From NCBI RefSeq assembly GCF_900115665.1, contig NZ_FOXH01000001.1:429777-493776 (forward strand): DNA of 64,000 nt. Reading direction: 5' to 3'. This stretch comes from Pseudarcicella hirudinis (GTDB taxonomy: Bacteria; Bacteroidota; Bacteroidia; Cytophagales; Spirosomataceae). The translations under genes and the position numbers were made by a program. A model generated the notes under the pieces. That model saw only the letters and a list, made by a program, of their open reading frames with translations, had not been told where the DNA came from and ran no database searches. The number at the start of each line of letters is the position of its first letter. The stretch's first letter is position 1. Positions 36,193 to 45,172 of this stretch are shown piece by piece.

Positions 36193-36596
36193 GGTAAAAA
36201 CAGGAGTTTTCTGAAATTTAAAATATAATTTTTTTAAGAAGGTGTGATGATTAAATTAGAAGGTACTTGATATAAATTTGAAAAACAGGAGAAAAGCAAA
36301 GAAAATATTCTAGTAAGGATATGAGATGGATGTATAGGAGAAAGTGGCTGAAAAGGGAGAAAATAGCCTTTAAAATTAATTTTAAGAATAATATTAAAAA
36401 TAGAATAATATAAAGAGTTTGCTCCTACCCGCCCCGATCCGGAGAACGAGATATTCCACTTATATCCTACCCCGCAGGAAGAATGTTTCTCTTTCTGAAG
36501 TCCGGGAGTTTTCAGGGTATGGAATGAAAGAAAATATTCACGGAATCAGTAGGAATGCAATATGAAAATCCCTGAGGTTGGTGCTGAAGATAAAAG

Positions 36597-36628
36597 AAAA
36601 CCCTTTCGGTGATGAAAGGGTTTTTGTT
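36597..36628. terminator. Terminator of the XRE gene at 36642
   Basis: AAACCCTTTC and GAAAGGGTTT with an 8-base loop, T-rich on both sides. It can end the minus-strand XRE transcript or any plus-strand transcript from the skewed region. Confidence 0.8.
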
Positions 36629-36641
36629 ATTCTTTTGAAGG

Positions 36642-37097
36642 TTACATCGGTTTGCTTTCCATAAATGTGCCGTCAGTATAGAAGATCACAATACGCTCAA
36701 CCTGTTTCACCGAATTGGGTTGAGGGGGCAAAACCGGCCGTTCAATCTTCCTCTTTACAGTCGTTTGTACGGGTCTTTCTTCAGGTTTATTTTTTACAGC
36801 CGATTCTCGTGGCGAAGATTCAAACAGATTTTGATTGTTAAATCTCTGGAAATTAGCAGGTTGCTGCCCGTTTTGAGGGGTTCTCTGAGCGGGCATATCA
36901 CTGTCAAAAAGCAACCAATCTCTGTCAATATCAGGGAAAATCTTCAAAATCTTCTGAATAAGGTCAAGACTGGGCTTATTTCGTCCGGAAAGTATATGAG
37001 AAATACTACTTCTTTGCACTCCAATAGCATCAGCGAAGTAGCTTGGTGAAATTCCTTTATCTACAATAATCTGCTCTATCTTTTTATTTAAGTCCAT
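36642..37097 (-). CDS. XRE-family regulator with conserved C-terminal tail
   Basis: DNA-binding protein (151 aa). XRE HTH at residues 1-60: KIEQIIVDKGISPSYFADAI, VQRSSISHILSGRNKPSLDLIQKIL and FPDIDRDWLL. Then a low-complexity linker rich in Gln, Asn and Pro (about 70-128), and a short conserved-looking tail VERIVIFYTDGTFMESKP. This layout is widespread in Bacteroidota with unknown function. The upstream region contains three near-palindromic TTACAAATGTAA sites, which is a strong hint of autoregulation. It is monocistronic, ended by the hairpin at 36597-36628. Confidence 0.88.
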   Translation of the reverse strand: MDLNKKIEQIIVDKGISPSYFADAIGVQRSSISHILSGRNKPSLDLIQKILKIFPDIDRDWLLFDSDMPAQRTPQNGQQPANFQRFNNQNLFESSPRESAVKNKPEERPVQTTVKRKIERPVLPPQPNSVKQVERIVIFYTDGTFMESKPM

Positions 37098-37150
37098 TTT
37101 ACATTTATGAATAGCTGAATTCTAAATCAGTTTCCAATTGTTAGAGATAT

Positions 37151-37162
37151 AAACAAATGTAA
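37151..37162. promoter_or_regulatory. Operator-like site 1 (AAACAAATGTAA)
   Basis: First of three near-identical sites upstream of the XRE gene. On the minus strand it contains TACATTTG (37161-37154), a -7 box whose TTG (37184-37182) is 20 bases away inside site 2. Confidence 0.6.
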
Positions 37163-37178
37163 AATATAGAATTGTCAA

Positions 37179-37190
37179 TTACAAATGTAA
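37179..37190. promoter_or_regulatory. Operator-like site 2 (TTACAAATGTAA)
   Basis: Near-palindrome TTACA-AA-TGTAA, flanked by AATT on both sides. Its TTG on the minus strand is correctly spaced from the -7 box in site 1. Confidence 0.65.
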
Positions 37191-37216
37191 TTAAAAATAA
37201 TTTAGCCAATATTGTT

Positions 37217-37228
37217 TTACAAATGTAA
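37217..37228. promoter_or_regulatory. Operator-like site 3 (TTACAAATGTAA)
   Basis: Identical to site 2; centre-to-centre distances are 28 bp (sites 1-2) and 38 bp (sites 2-3). Confidence 0.6.
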
Positions 37229-37253
37229 TTGACTAGGTGGTAAGGATGTCAAG

Positions 37254-38114
37254 TTACTCCTGTTGCGTTTTGTAAATACCGTTTTCTTTGAGCAGGATTT
37301 TACCTTCTTTAAACAGACCGCCAATTGCTTTTTTGAAATCCTTCTTAGACATTTCAAATGTATTGTAAATTGAATCCGGATCTGATTTATCAGTAAACGG
37401 AAGGAAATCGTTAGAAGCTAACAATTTTTCGTAAATAACTGATTTACAGTCGTAAATTCTGTCGTAACTCTGTTTTGTAAGGCTTAAATCCAGCTTTCCG
37501 TCAGGTCTGATTTTCTTGATGTATCCATTTGTAAACTCGCCCAAATTTACATTTTGGAATACTTCACTTTTGTAAATAACGCCAATGTTACTATTGTTAA
37601 CTAGTGCTTTGATGCCTAATTCTGTAAACTCAAAAGGTAACAATTGTACACTATCTCCTTCCTTCAATCCTGAAATATCATTTGTGAGAAATTGATCCAG
37701 TTTCGCAGATCCAACAATCCTGTCTGTCTGTTCATCAATGTAAATTCTTATCAGGTATGATTTACCAATTGCCATTTTTGAATTTTGCTGACTAAATGGA
37801 ATTAGTAAATCCTTCATCAGTCCCCATTCCATAAACACTCCCAGTTTACTAATGTCCTTCACTTTTAGGAAAGCAAATTCTCCTACAATTCCTAAAGGCT
37901 TTAATGTTGTTGCGATCAGACGGTCTTCCGAATCTCTGTAGATGAAAACATCCAACATGTCTCCGATCTGAGTTCCTTCTGGTACATACTGACGCGGAAT
38001 GAGAATTTCATCCTCATAACCGTCCAGATAAAGCCCGAAATCCAGCTCTTTAATTACTTCCAGTCTATTGTACTTGCCAAGTTCCAGTTTTGGCACTTCC
38101 TGCTCGTTGATCAT
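37254..38114 (-). CDS. cvfB: S1 RNA-binding protein, CvfB family
   Basis: Predicted RNA-binding regulator (286 aa) of the CvfB/YitL family, which contains several S1-type OB-folds followed by a winged helix and affects expression of virulence or other genes post-transcriptionally in firmicutes. Elements: LELGKYNRLEVIKELDFGLYLDG (first S1), EFAFLKVKDISKLGVFMEWGLMKDLLIPF (second), GYIKKIRPDGKLDLSL (third) and C-terminal KSDPDSIYNTFEMSKKDFKKAIGGLFKEGKI. No operon partner. Ends just before the triple-operator region, which belongs to the gene downstream of it. Confidence 0.9.
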   Translation of the reverse strand: MINEQEVPKLELGKYNRLEVIKELDFGLYLDGYEDEILIPRQYVPEGTQIGDMLDVFIYRDSEDRLIATTLKPLGIVGEFAFLKVKDISKLGVFMEWGLMKDLLIPFSQQNSKMAIGKSYLIRIYIDEQTDRIVGSAKLDQFLTNDISGLKEGDSVQLLPFEFTELGIKALVNNSNIGVIYKSEVFQNVNLGEFTNGYIKKIRPDGKLDLSLTKQSYDRIYDCKSVIYEKLLASNDFLPFTDKSDPDSIYNTFEMSKKDFKKAIGGLFKEGKILLKENGIYKTQQE

Positions 38115-38278
38115 GTGTTATTAATTTAAAAACTTTGTCTTTTCTCTGTGAAATTTTACAAAAAATCATGCTTTTGTCTTACCTGATCTGTGTAATTTCT
38201 TGGAAAAGACCTAATAATACACAAATTTGCAAGAAAGAATCATTCTTCCTCTCACAATAGTTAATAAACTTTATCAAA

Positions 38279-39121
38279 ATGTCTTCAGTATACCCGGTTC
38301 AGATCATTAAAATAAATCAGAAGGGAAAGCAGGAAAAGGCTGATCTTGTTGCCGCTGAGGAGCCATTGGAAATCCGGATTGGCTATGGAAGGTCTGACGA
38401 CAGACAGCAAAGTAAGCTTACAGTTATCATGCGTACGCCTGGTGACGATTTCTCCCTGGCTCTGGGATTCTTGTACACTGAGGGAATTATCGCCTCTCCA
38501 GACCAGATTATGAGTGTCAGATATTGTTCGGATCTTGGAAACTCAACCAGCAAGAATGTAGTCAGAGTAGAAATTAGTCCGGAGGTTGAGGTCGACTGGG
38601 AAACAATTAAAAGGAATTTTTTCTCTTCATCCGGTTGTGGCGTTTGCGGAAAAGAATCTATGGAATCTATATATGTTCAGATTGCGGATAAATTGGATAA
38701 AAGCAAGTTTAGGGTAAAACCTGATCTGATGGCATCGCTGTCTCTTAAATTTCTGGAAAATCAGCAGATCTTCGAATATACCGGAGGTTTGCATGCTGCA
38801 GCCTTGTTTGATCTTGAAGGTAATTTACTCATAATCCGGGAGGACGTCGGAAGGCATAATGCGATAGATAAGGTTATCGGAACTGCTTTTATGAATGGAT
38901 TAGTTCCACTGAATGAGCATATACTGATGATGAGCAGCAGGGCAAGTTTTGAAATTGTCCAAAAAACTGTCAAAGCAGGGATTTCATTACTTGCAGTAAT
39001 AAGTGCTCCTTCAAGTATGGCAGTAAAACTTGCCAAAGAATATGATCTTACTCTTCTGGGTTTTGTCAGAAATGGAGGATTTAACATTTATTCGGGAGAT
39101 TTCAGGTTAGATATTCAATAA
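38279..39121 (+). CDS. fdhD: Formate dehydrogenase accessory sulfurtransferase
   Basis: FdhD (280 aa) passes sulfur from a cysteine desulfurase to the molybdenum cofactor of formate-dehydrogenase-type enzymes. The characteristic persulfide motif is CGVCGK (C120, C123), and conserved GGLHAAALF, REDVGRHNAIDKVIG and SSRASFEIVQK are intact. The stop overlaps the next ATG (TAATG), so the gene is translationally coupled to a YdeP-like molybdoenzyme, its likely client. That suggests both form a functional unit rather than serving a canonical selenocysteine formate dehydrogenase, of which none is present in the window. Confidence 0.95.
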   Translation: MSSVYPVQIIKINQKGKQEKADLVAAEEPLEIRIGYGRSDDRQQSKLTVIMRTPGDDFSLALGFLYTEGIIASPDQIMSVRYCSDLGNSTSKNVVRVEISPEVEVDWETIKRNFFSSSGCGVCGKESMESIYVQIADKLDKSKFRVKPDLMASLSLKFLENQQIFEYTGGLHAAALFDLEGNLLIIREDVGRHNAIDKVIGTAFMNGLVPLNEHILMMSSRASFEIVQKTVKAGISLLAVISAPSSMAVKLAKEYDLTLLGFVRNGGFNIYSGDFRLDIQ

Positions 39122-41463
39122 TGAAAATAATGAATCAGGAAAAAGAAATCCAGTTTCAGTCTCCCAGGCAATTTACGGGATTGAAATTGGGAAATCCCGC
39201 GACAGAAGCCGCCGGGTTTAAGGCTGTAATCAACTCGTTTAAACATGTTTTCGGGGCAATGCCGGTGACGAGAGGTTTTAAAGCCCTGCTGAAGCTTAAT
39301 CAGCAACATGGAATAGATTGCCCGAGCTGTGCCTGGCCGGATCCTGAAAATCGCTCAAAAGTGGCAGAATTCTGTGAAAATGGTGCAAAAGCTATTGCAG
39401 AAGAAGCTACTACAAGAAAGACCGGACCTGTATTCTTTCAAAGATATAGTGTAGCTGAGCTCTCTGAAAAATCAGATTACTGGCTTGGGCAGCAAGGCCG
39501 CCTGACTCACCCGATGATTTTAAGAAATGGCGGTACTCATTATGAAAAAATATCCTGGGATGAAGCCTTTCAGCATATTTCTATGGAATTGAAAGGTTTG
39601 ACTGATCCCAATGAAGCAATATTTTACACTTCCGGCCGCACAAGTAATGAAGCTGCTTTTCTTTATCAGCTTTTTGTTCGCCAGTTTGGTACAAATAACC
39701 TTCCGGATTGCTCTAATATGTGCCATGAGTCAAGCGGATCAGCCTTAACTGAAACTTTAGGACTGGGAAAAGGCTCTGTAACACTTGAAGACTTTAACAA
39801 AGCCGAAGTAATCATGATTCTGGGACAAAATCCTGGAACTAATCATCCGAGGATGTTAACGGCATTGGAGCATGCCAAAAGGAATGGGGCCAGAATTATT
39901 TCTGTCAATCCTTTGATTGAAGCAGGACTTTTAGCCTTTAAAAACCCCCAGGATTTTAAAGATGTTGCTTTGGGAGCTACTTCGTTGACCGATATTTATC
40001 TTCAGATCAAGATCAATCAGGACCTGCCATTACTTAAATGCCTGATAAAAATAGTTTTAGAAGAAAGCAGCAAGAATAATTATAAATGTATTGATAATGA
40101 GTTCATTAATAATAAAACCGAAGGTTATTCTGAATTTATAGAATCATTGAATGAATATTCAATAAATGAATTATTGGATCAGACAGGTTTAAAATATGAA
40201 CAACTTGCTGAAGCAGCAGAGTTATTAGTTAAACATGACCGGATTATTGTGTGTTGGGCAATGGGTCTTACCCAGCATAAGAATTCTGTAGCAACTATAA
40301 AGGAAGTGGTAAACCTATTGTTATTAAAAGGAAGTATTGGAAAAGAAGGTGCGGGTACTTGTCCGGTCAGAGGACATAGCAATGTTCAGGGTGACAGAAC
40401 TATGGGAATATATGAAAAGCCCAATGAAGACTTTCTGAAAAACCTGGATAAAACATTTGATTTTAAGGCACCCAGAGCGCATGGTTATGATACGGTAAAT
40501 GCAATCAAAGCAATGTATTCCCAAAAAGCAAAAGTTTTTATCGGAATGGGTGGTAATTTCCTGTCAGCCAGTCCTGATACAGAATTTACGGCTAAAGCCC
40601 TCAGAAATTGCGACTTAACAGTACATATCTCTACAAAGCTGAATAGAAGTCATCTGGTTCATGGTAAAATGGCTATTATCTTACCAACACTCGGAAGAAC
40701 GGACCTTGATTTGCAGAAGAATAACGCTCAATTCATTACAGTAGAAGATTCTATGGGTGTCGTGCATATTTCCAAAGGGGTTTTAACGCCTCCTTCTGAA
40801 ACTCTGTTAAGTGAACCCGGAATTATCTGTGAACTCGCCAAAGCAACGCTTTCAGGAAAATCTAAAGTGGATTGGGATAATCTGGCCTCTGATTATGACG
40901 AAATAAGAAATATGATAGAAAAGGTTATTCCGGGATTTGAGCATTATAATGAAAAAGTCAGGCAGGAAAATGGCTTTTTTCTTCCAAATCTTCCCCGAGA
41001 AGGCAAATTTGGTACAAAATCGGGCAAAGCTTTGTTTTCAATCAATAAACTCTCACCGATCAGCTTGGCTAAAGATGAATTTTTAATGATGACCGTGAGA
41101 AGTCACGATCAGTTTAATACGACTATTTACGGGCTGGATGACAGATACAGAGGCTTTTATAATGAAAGAAGAATCATTATGATGAATAATGAGGATATCA
41201 GATCATTGGGTTTACAGCCGTATCAGATTGTGGATTTGCAAAACGATTTTGGTGGAGTGAAAAGAACAGCAGAATACTTTATTGTAGTTCCGTATAATAT
41301 TCCCAGACAATGCGCTGCTACTTATTTTCCGGAAGCTAACGTTCTAGTGCCCATTGATTCAGTGGCACTTACCAGCAATACCCCGACTTCAAAATCAGTA
41401 ATCATTACAATTAAACCAGTTTTGGAGGCAGAAAATATCGTTTTTGCTTCTGTGAGTCATTAA
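39121..41463 (+). CDS. FdhF/YdeP-family molybdopterin oxidoreductase
   Basis: Molybdopterin-guanine-dinucleotide enzyme of 780 residues in the YdeP/FdhF branch; reaction unknown (YdeP is linked to acid resistance in E. coli). N-terminal HGIDCPSCAWPDPENRSK has CxxC (C67, C70) with C85 later, so the classic four-Cys FeS pattern is incomplete here. The segment PDCSNMCHESSGSA has Cys where formate dehydrogenase H has selenocysteine. MGD-binding segments (MILGQNPGTNHPRM, WAMGLTQHKNSVAT, GHSNVQGDRTMGI, MTVRSHDQFNTTIYGLDDR) are intact. It overlaps fdhD by one base. Confidence 0.9.
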   Translation: MKIMNQEKEIQFQSPRQFTGLKLGNPATEAAGFKAVINSFKHVFGAMPVTRGFKALLKLNQQHGIDCPSCAWPDPENRSKVAEFCENGAKAIAEEATTRKTGPVFFQRYSVAELSEKSDYWLGQQGRLTHPMILRNGGTHYEKISWDEAFQHISMELKGLTDPNEAIFYTSGRTSNEAAFLYQLFVRQFGTNNLPDCSNMCHESSGSALTETLGLGKGSVTLEDFNKAEVIMILGQNPGTNHPRMLTALEHAKRNGARIISVNPLIEAGLLAFKNPQDFKDVALGATSLTDIYLQIKINQDLPLLKCLIKIVLEESSKNNYKCIDNEFINNKTEGYSEFIESLNEYSINELLDQTGLKYEQLAEAAELLVKHDRIIVCWAMGLTQHKNSVATIKEVVNLLLLKGSIGKEGAGTCPVRGHSNVQGDRTMGIYEKPNEDFLKNLDKTFDFKAPRAHGYDTVNAIKAMYSQKAKVFIGMGGNFLSASPDTEFTAKALRNCDLTVHISTKLNRSHLVHGKMAIILPTLGRTDLDLQKNNAQFITVEDSMGVVHISKGVLTPPSETLLSEPGIICELAKATLSGKSKVDWDNLASDYDEIRNMIEKVIPGFEHYNEKVRQENGFFLPNLPREGKFGTKSGKALFSINKLSPISLAKDEFLMMTVRSHDQFNTTIYGLDDRYRGFYNERRIIMMNNEDIRSLGLQPYQIVDLQNDFGGVKRTAEYFIVVPYNIPRQCAATYFPEANVLVPIDSVALTSNTPTSKSVIITIKPVLEAENIVFASVSH

Positions 41464-41502
41464 TCTTTATTTACTACTTATCTCATCAATAAACAAAATC
41501 AC

Positions 41503-42393
41503 ATGAATAATATTTCTGTTATCGGCGCAGGAACTATGGGGAATGGCATTGCTCATACCTTTGCACAGTTTGGTTATCAGGTCTCATTAATTGATGTAAA
41601 GCAGGATTTTCTTGACAAAGCCATCATAACGATTGGTTCAAATCTGGACAGGCAGGTTAAAAAAGGCACTATTTCTGACGAAATTAAGGAGAAAACCCTG
41701 GCGAACATTAAAACCTTTACCTCCCTAGAAAAAGGTGCTGAAAAGGCCGGTTTGGTGGTTGAAGCTGCTTCCGAAAATGTTGAGATTAAACTGGATATTT
41801 TCAGACAGTTAGATGGTATTTGTAATGAATGTACGATTTTAGCGAGTAATACTTCATCGATTTCAATTACAAAGATTGCTGCTGTTACAAAGCGGCCGGA
41901 TAAAGTAATCGGGATGCATTTTATGAATCCGGTGCCACTAATGAAACTTGTAGAAGTTATAAAAGGCTATTCAACTTCGGAGGAAACCTGCCGGAAAATC
42001 TTTGAATTATCAGTTAATATTGACAAGATTCCGATAGAAGCAGATGACTATCCCGGATTTGTAGCCAATAGAATTCTGATGCCTATGATCAATGAAGCAA
42101 TTTATACGCTTTTTGAAGGGGTTGCAGGTGTCGAAGAAATAGATAATGTGATGAAATTAGGAATGGCACATCCTATGGGGCCTCTTCAGTTGGCCGATTT
42201 TATAGGTTTAGATGTATGTCTGAGTATTTTAACTGTGCTTTATGATGGTTTCCGAAACCCTAAATATGCACCTTGTCCATTGCTGATTAACATGGTAGAG
42301 GCCGGGAAAAAGGGTATAAAATCAGGAGAAGGTTTTTATCAATATACCAAAGGCAGTAAAGAGCTTATCGTATCCGGCCGGTTCAGAAAATAA
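41503..42393 (+). CDS. 3-hydroxybutyryl-CoA (3-hydroxyacyl-CoA) dehydrogenase
   Basis: NAD-dependent 3-hydroxyacyl-CoA dehydrogenase of 296 residues, without a fused hydratase domain, acting in butanoate or beta-oxidation-like metabolism. Rossmann motif GAGTMGNG (8-15), then SNTSSISIT, GMHFMNPVPLMKLVEVI with the catalytic His, and Asn/Glu downstream; the 6PGDH-type C-terminal helices follow (PMINEAIYTLFEGVAGVEEID, HPMGPLQLADFIGLD). It starts 39 bp after the YdeP-like gene, on the same strand, so it may be cotranscribed, though no metabolic link is obvious. A strong hairpin ends the run. Confidence 0.93.
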   Translation: MNNISVIGAGTMGNGIAHTFAQFGYQVSLIDVKQDFLDKAIITIGSNLDRQVKKGTISDEIKEKTLANIKTFTSLEKGAEKAGLVVEAASENVEIKLDIFRQLDGICNECTILASNTSSISITKIAAVTKRPDKVIGMHFMNPVPLMKLVEVIKGYSTSEETCRKIFELSVNIDKIPIEADDYPGFVANRILMPMINEAIYTLFEGVAGVEEIDNVMKLGMAHPMGPLQLADFIGLDVCLSILTVLYDGFRNPKYAPCPLLINMVEAGKKGIKSGEGFYQYTKGSKELIVSGRFRK

Positions 42394-42424
42394 AAAAGGA
42401 GGAAATTATTTTCCTCCTTTTAAA
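42393..42424. terminator. Bidirectional terminator between convergent genes
   Basis: AAAAGGAGGAAA and TTTTCCTCCTTTT with a short loop; T-rich on both exits, between the dehydrogenase gene and dapD. Confidence 0.85.
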
Positions 42425-42451
42425 AGCAGATGACAAATAGGACTATAAATA

Positions 42452-43270
42452 CTATACTGCTACGTTATTTTCTCTAAGTGCCTGATTTAAAGATGTTTTC
42501 AAATCAGTACTTTCTTTTCTTTTTCCAATAATAAGGGCGCATGGAACATTATAATCTCCGGCAGGGAATTTTTTATTGTATCCACCCGGAATTACTACAC
42601 AGTTCTCCGGTACAACCCCAATGTATTCAACCGGCTCAGGACCAGTTACATCGATGATTTTAGAACTCCCTGTAATGGTTACTCCCGCTCCTAAAACGGC
42701 TCTTTTACCAATTCTGGCGCCTTCAACAACAATACAGCGTGAACCGATAAATGCACCATCTTCAATAATTACCGGAGCCGCCTGAGGTGGTTCTAGTACT
42801 CCACCGATTCCAACGCCGCCACTTAAATGTACATCTTTTCCGATCTGAGCACAGCTACCTACCGTGGCCCAGGTATCAACCATCGTTCCTGAATCAACAT
42901 AAGCTCCAATATTTACATAAGAAGGCATCATGATAACTCCTTTAGCAAGGAATGCTCCATAACGAGCTACTGCCGGAGGAACAACGCGAACACCTAATTC
43001 TGCATAATTAGTCTTTAACTTCATTTTATCATGGTATTCGAAAATTCCCACTTCCTGTACCTGCATCTGGCGAATCGGGAAATACATGACAATTGCCTTT
43101 TTAACCCATTCATTCACTGTCCATGAACCGTCTTCGTTAGGTTGAGCAGTTCTCAGCTCACCTTTATCCACTTTTTCTACGATCGCTTCAATGGCATTTT
43201 TAGTTTCCTCATTTGCACGGAGACTTGTGTCATCCCATGCTTTTTCAATAATTACTTTTAAGTGTTCCAT
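42452..43270 (-). CDS. dapD: Tetrahydrodipicolinate N-succinyltransferase
   Basis: Lysine/meso-diaminopimelate biosynthesis: transfers succinyl from succinyl-CoA to tetrahydrodipicolinate (272 aa). It shows the DapD N-terminal helical domain (KVIIEKAWDDTSLRANEETK) and the left-handed beta-helix of hexapeptide repeats (IGAYVDSGTMVDTWATVGSCAQIG, FIGSRCIVVEGARIGKRAVLGAGV), ending with the CoA-binding tail (VPENCVVIPGGYNKKFPAG). Monocistronic here; the other dap genes are elsewhere. Confidence 0.96.
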   Translation of the reverse strand: MEHLKVIIEKAWDDTSLRANEETKNAIEAIVEKVDKGELRTAQPNEDGSWTVNEWVKKAIVMYFPIRQMQVQEVGIFEYHDKMKLKTNYAELGVRVVPPAVARYGAFLAKGVIMMPSYVNIGAYVDSGTMVDTWATVGSCAQIGKDVHLSGGVGIGGVLEPPQAAPVIIEDGAFIGSRCIVVEGARIGKRAVLGAGVTITGSSKIIDVTGPEPVEYIGVVPENCVVIPGGYNKKFPAGDYNVPCALIIGKRKESTDLKTSLNQALRENNVAV

Positions 43271-44080
43271 TTATTAATTATAAAAAGATTCTTTTTAGAG
43301 AAGAGTTATAATGAAGATGCAAATTAAATACAATTAAGTGGCATTCTATCAATTTTATGCCAGATAAGAAGGTGATATTCCTTTTCATTTCTGTTTGAGA
43401 GAGATAGACTAAGCCCTGATTTATAGAAAATGATTATCTCCGTTTGACTTATCCCCTACCCCTTTACTTGATAAACAATGAAATGTATTACTTTAGAATA
43501 GTATATTTAATTTACTGAAAATTAAATAGTTATATATTTTGTTTAACGATGTGATTTGTTGTTTCAGAATATTATTTGGCTTCTAAAATATCGAAATGAG
43601 CAAGATCGATTAATTTAAGTATGACAAGTTGACAGTATTCATTACAACTTTCATATATCCTCCAATCTTATGATTTCTACCAGCCATTTTCCAGGAACAG
43701 ACCTAAATATTTACAAAGAGTTTAATATAATGTGTTCTGTAATTTGCTCCATTCGGTTATTCTGAAGCTTGAATTGTTTGAGGTACTTCGGATTATCCAT
43801 TTCTGAGGAAAGCGCGATTACAATGGCTTAAATAGAGAGAGAATTCCTTTATATGCTAGTTGACAGAACTGTTAAACGGCATAGATTGGCACAGAATATA
43901 GGTGCTTTTGCCACAGTTTGGTATCCTGGCTGTATGACGGTGTTTTATTATTAGTAAAACAAAATCTAATCACTATTATTTTTAGTAATTTTAAACTAAT
44001 TCTCCCCATTTACTAAATATTATAGCTGTATATACTAAATTTAGTAGCTTTACTTAACTATAACTTTATGCAGTAATTAC
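43271..44080. other. Long intergenic region upstream of gap
   Basis: About 810 bp between divergent dapD and gap. No supported gene; a 29-codon minus frame at 43711-43800 followed by stops is too weak. It contains a cluster of TTTAGTA/TACTAAA half-sites at 43951-44046 close to the gap promoter. Confidence 0.5.
43951..44046. promoter_or_regulatory. Cluster of TTTAGTA/TACTAAA half-sites
   Basis: TTAGTA (43951-43956), TTTAGTAA (43981-43988), TACTAAAT (44011-44018 and 44033-44040) and the perfect 14-bp palindrome TACTAAATTTAGTA (44033-44046). The two TACTAAAT copies are 22 bp apart, two helical turns. The cluster ends 35 bp upstream of the -33 element of gap. Could be operator sites, or AT-rich coincidence. 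Confidence 0.4.
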
Positions 44081-44111
44081 TTGTATAAGCTCATTAAAGC
44101 TACTACTTTTG
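44081..44111 (+). promoter_or_regulatory. Predicted promoter of gap
   Basis: TTG (44081-44083), 20-base spacer and TACTTTTG (44104-44111) match the Bacteroidota consensus very well. Predicted start near 44118, about 27 bases before the ATG at 44145. Confidence 0.7.
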
Positions 44112-44144
44112 TAGAGTTATTTAACTATTATCCCTTATTTCAAA

Positions 44145-45158
44145 ATGGCAAAAGTAAAGGTTGCAATCAACGGTTTTGGTCGTATCGGCCGTCTGGTTTA
44201 TCGTCAGATTTATAATATGGAAGGTATTGATATCGTAGCTATCAATGATCTTACAAGCCCTAGCGTGCTTGCTCATTTATTAAAATACGATACAGCACAA
44301 GGTCGTTTCAATGCTGAAGTTTCTGCTACAGACAGTTCAATTTTAGTAAATGGCGAAGAAGTAAAAATATATGCTCAAAGAGATCCTGCATTAATTCCAT
44401 GGGGAGCACACGAGGTAGATGTAGTTCTTGAGTGTACTGGCTTTTTCACAGACAAAGCAAAAGCTGAAGCTCATATCACTGCCGGAGCTAAGAAAGTAGT
44501 TATCTCTGCTCCTGCTACAGGTGATTTAAAAACAGTTGTATTCAACGTTAACCACAATATCCTTGACGGTAGTGAAACTGTAATCAGTGGTGCATCTTGT
44601 ACAACTAACTGTCTTGCACCAATGGCGCAGGTTCTGGAAAATCAATTCGGAATCGTTAGCGGTTTGATGACAACGGTTCACGCTTATACAAATGATCAGA
44701 ATACACACGATTCTCCACATCCAAAAGGAGATCTTCGTCGTGCAAGAGCTGCTGCTCAGAACATCGTTCCAAACTCAACGGGCGCAGCAAAAGCAATCGG
44801 TCTTGTATTACCTTCATTAAAAGGAAAATTAGACGGTTCTGCTCAACGCGTTCCAACTCTTACAGGATCACTTACTGAATTAACAGTAGTTCTTGCCAAG
44901 AAAACAACAGCTGAAGAAATTAATGCCGCAATGAAAGCTGCTGCCAATGAGAGTTTCGGCTACACTGAAGACGAAATCGTAAGCAGTGACATCATCGGTA
45001 TTTCTTATGGATCATTATTTGACGGAACTCAGACAAAAGTGCAGACAGTCGGAGATCTTCAGTTAGTAAGAACTGTGAGCTGGTACGATAACGAAATGTC
45101 TTACGTTTCTCAATTAGTAAGAACTGTTCATTACTTTGCACAATTGATTAGCAAGTAA
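44145..45158 (+). CDS. gap: Glyceraldehyde-3-phosphate dehydrogenase
   Basis: Glycolytic enzyme of 337 residues that oxidises glyceraldehyde-3-phosphate to 1,3-bisphosphoglycerate with NAD. Rossmann start [12 protein letters not shown], Asp35 in VAINDL (NAD preference), catalytic Cys152 in [12 protein letters not shown] and the His in TTVHAYT. The C-terminal [17 protein letters not shown] is typical. Codon usage and the strong promoter upstream suggest high expression. Monocistronic and ended by a long hairpin. Confidence 0.98.
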   Translation: MAKVKVAINGFGRIGRLVYRQIYNMEGIDIVAINDLTSPSVLAHLLKYDTAQGRFNAEVSATDSSILVNGEEVKIYAQRDPALIPWGAHEVDVVLECTGFFTDKAKAEAHITAGAKKVVISAPATGDLKTVVFNVNHNILDGSETVISGASCTTNCLAPMAQVLENQFGIVSGLMTTVHAYTNDQNTHDSPHPKGDLRRARAAAQNIVPNSTGAAKAIGLVLPSLKGKLDGSAQRVPTLTGSLTELTVVLAKKTTAEEINAAMKAAANESFGYTEDEIVSSDIIGISYGSLFDGTQTKVQTVGDLQLVRTVSWYDNEMSYVSQLVRTVHYFAQLISK

Positions 45159-45172
45159 TACTTAGTATTATA

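Larger units (their letters stand above)
35869..36641. other. Gene-poor stretch with extreme G-over-C skew
   Basis: About 770 bp without a long reading frame. In 36001-36360 the plus strand holds 96 G and only 21 C (my count by line), a skew of about 0.64, and is strongly purine-rich; the skew ends at 36420, where a C-rich stretch begins. It carries one small frame with a ribosome-binding-like AAGGAG (36073-36192). A terminator lies at its end. Function is unknown; an untranslated RNA is possible. Confidence 0.6.

Noticed and set aside
35869-36641. SRP RNA, RNase P, tmRNA or another named RNA in the gene-poor stretch
   Set aside because: I looked for the conserved cores on both strands and could not see them; no named RNA is claimed.
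43711-43800. 29-codon minus-strand frame followed by an in-frame stop and more open frame (possible pseudogene)
   Set aside because: Too short and not recognisable; stop codons on both sides in an AT-rich spacer make chance likely.
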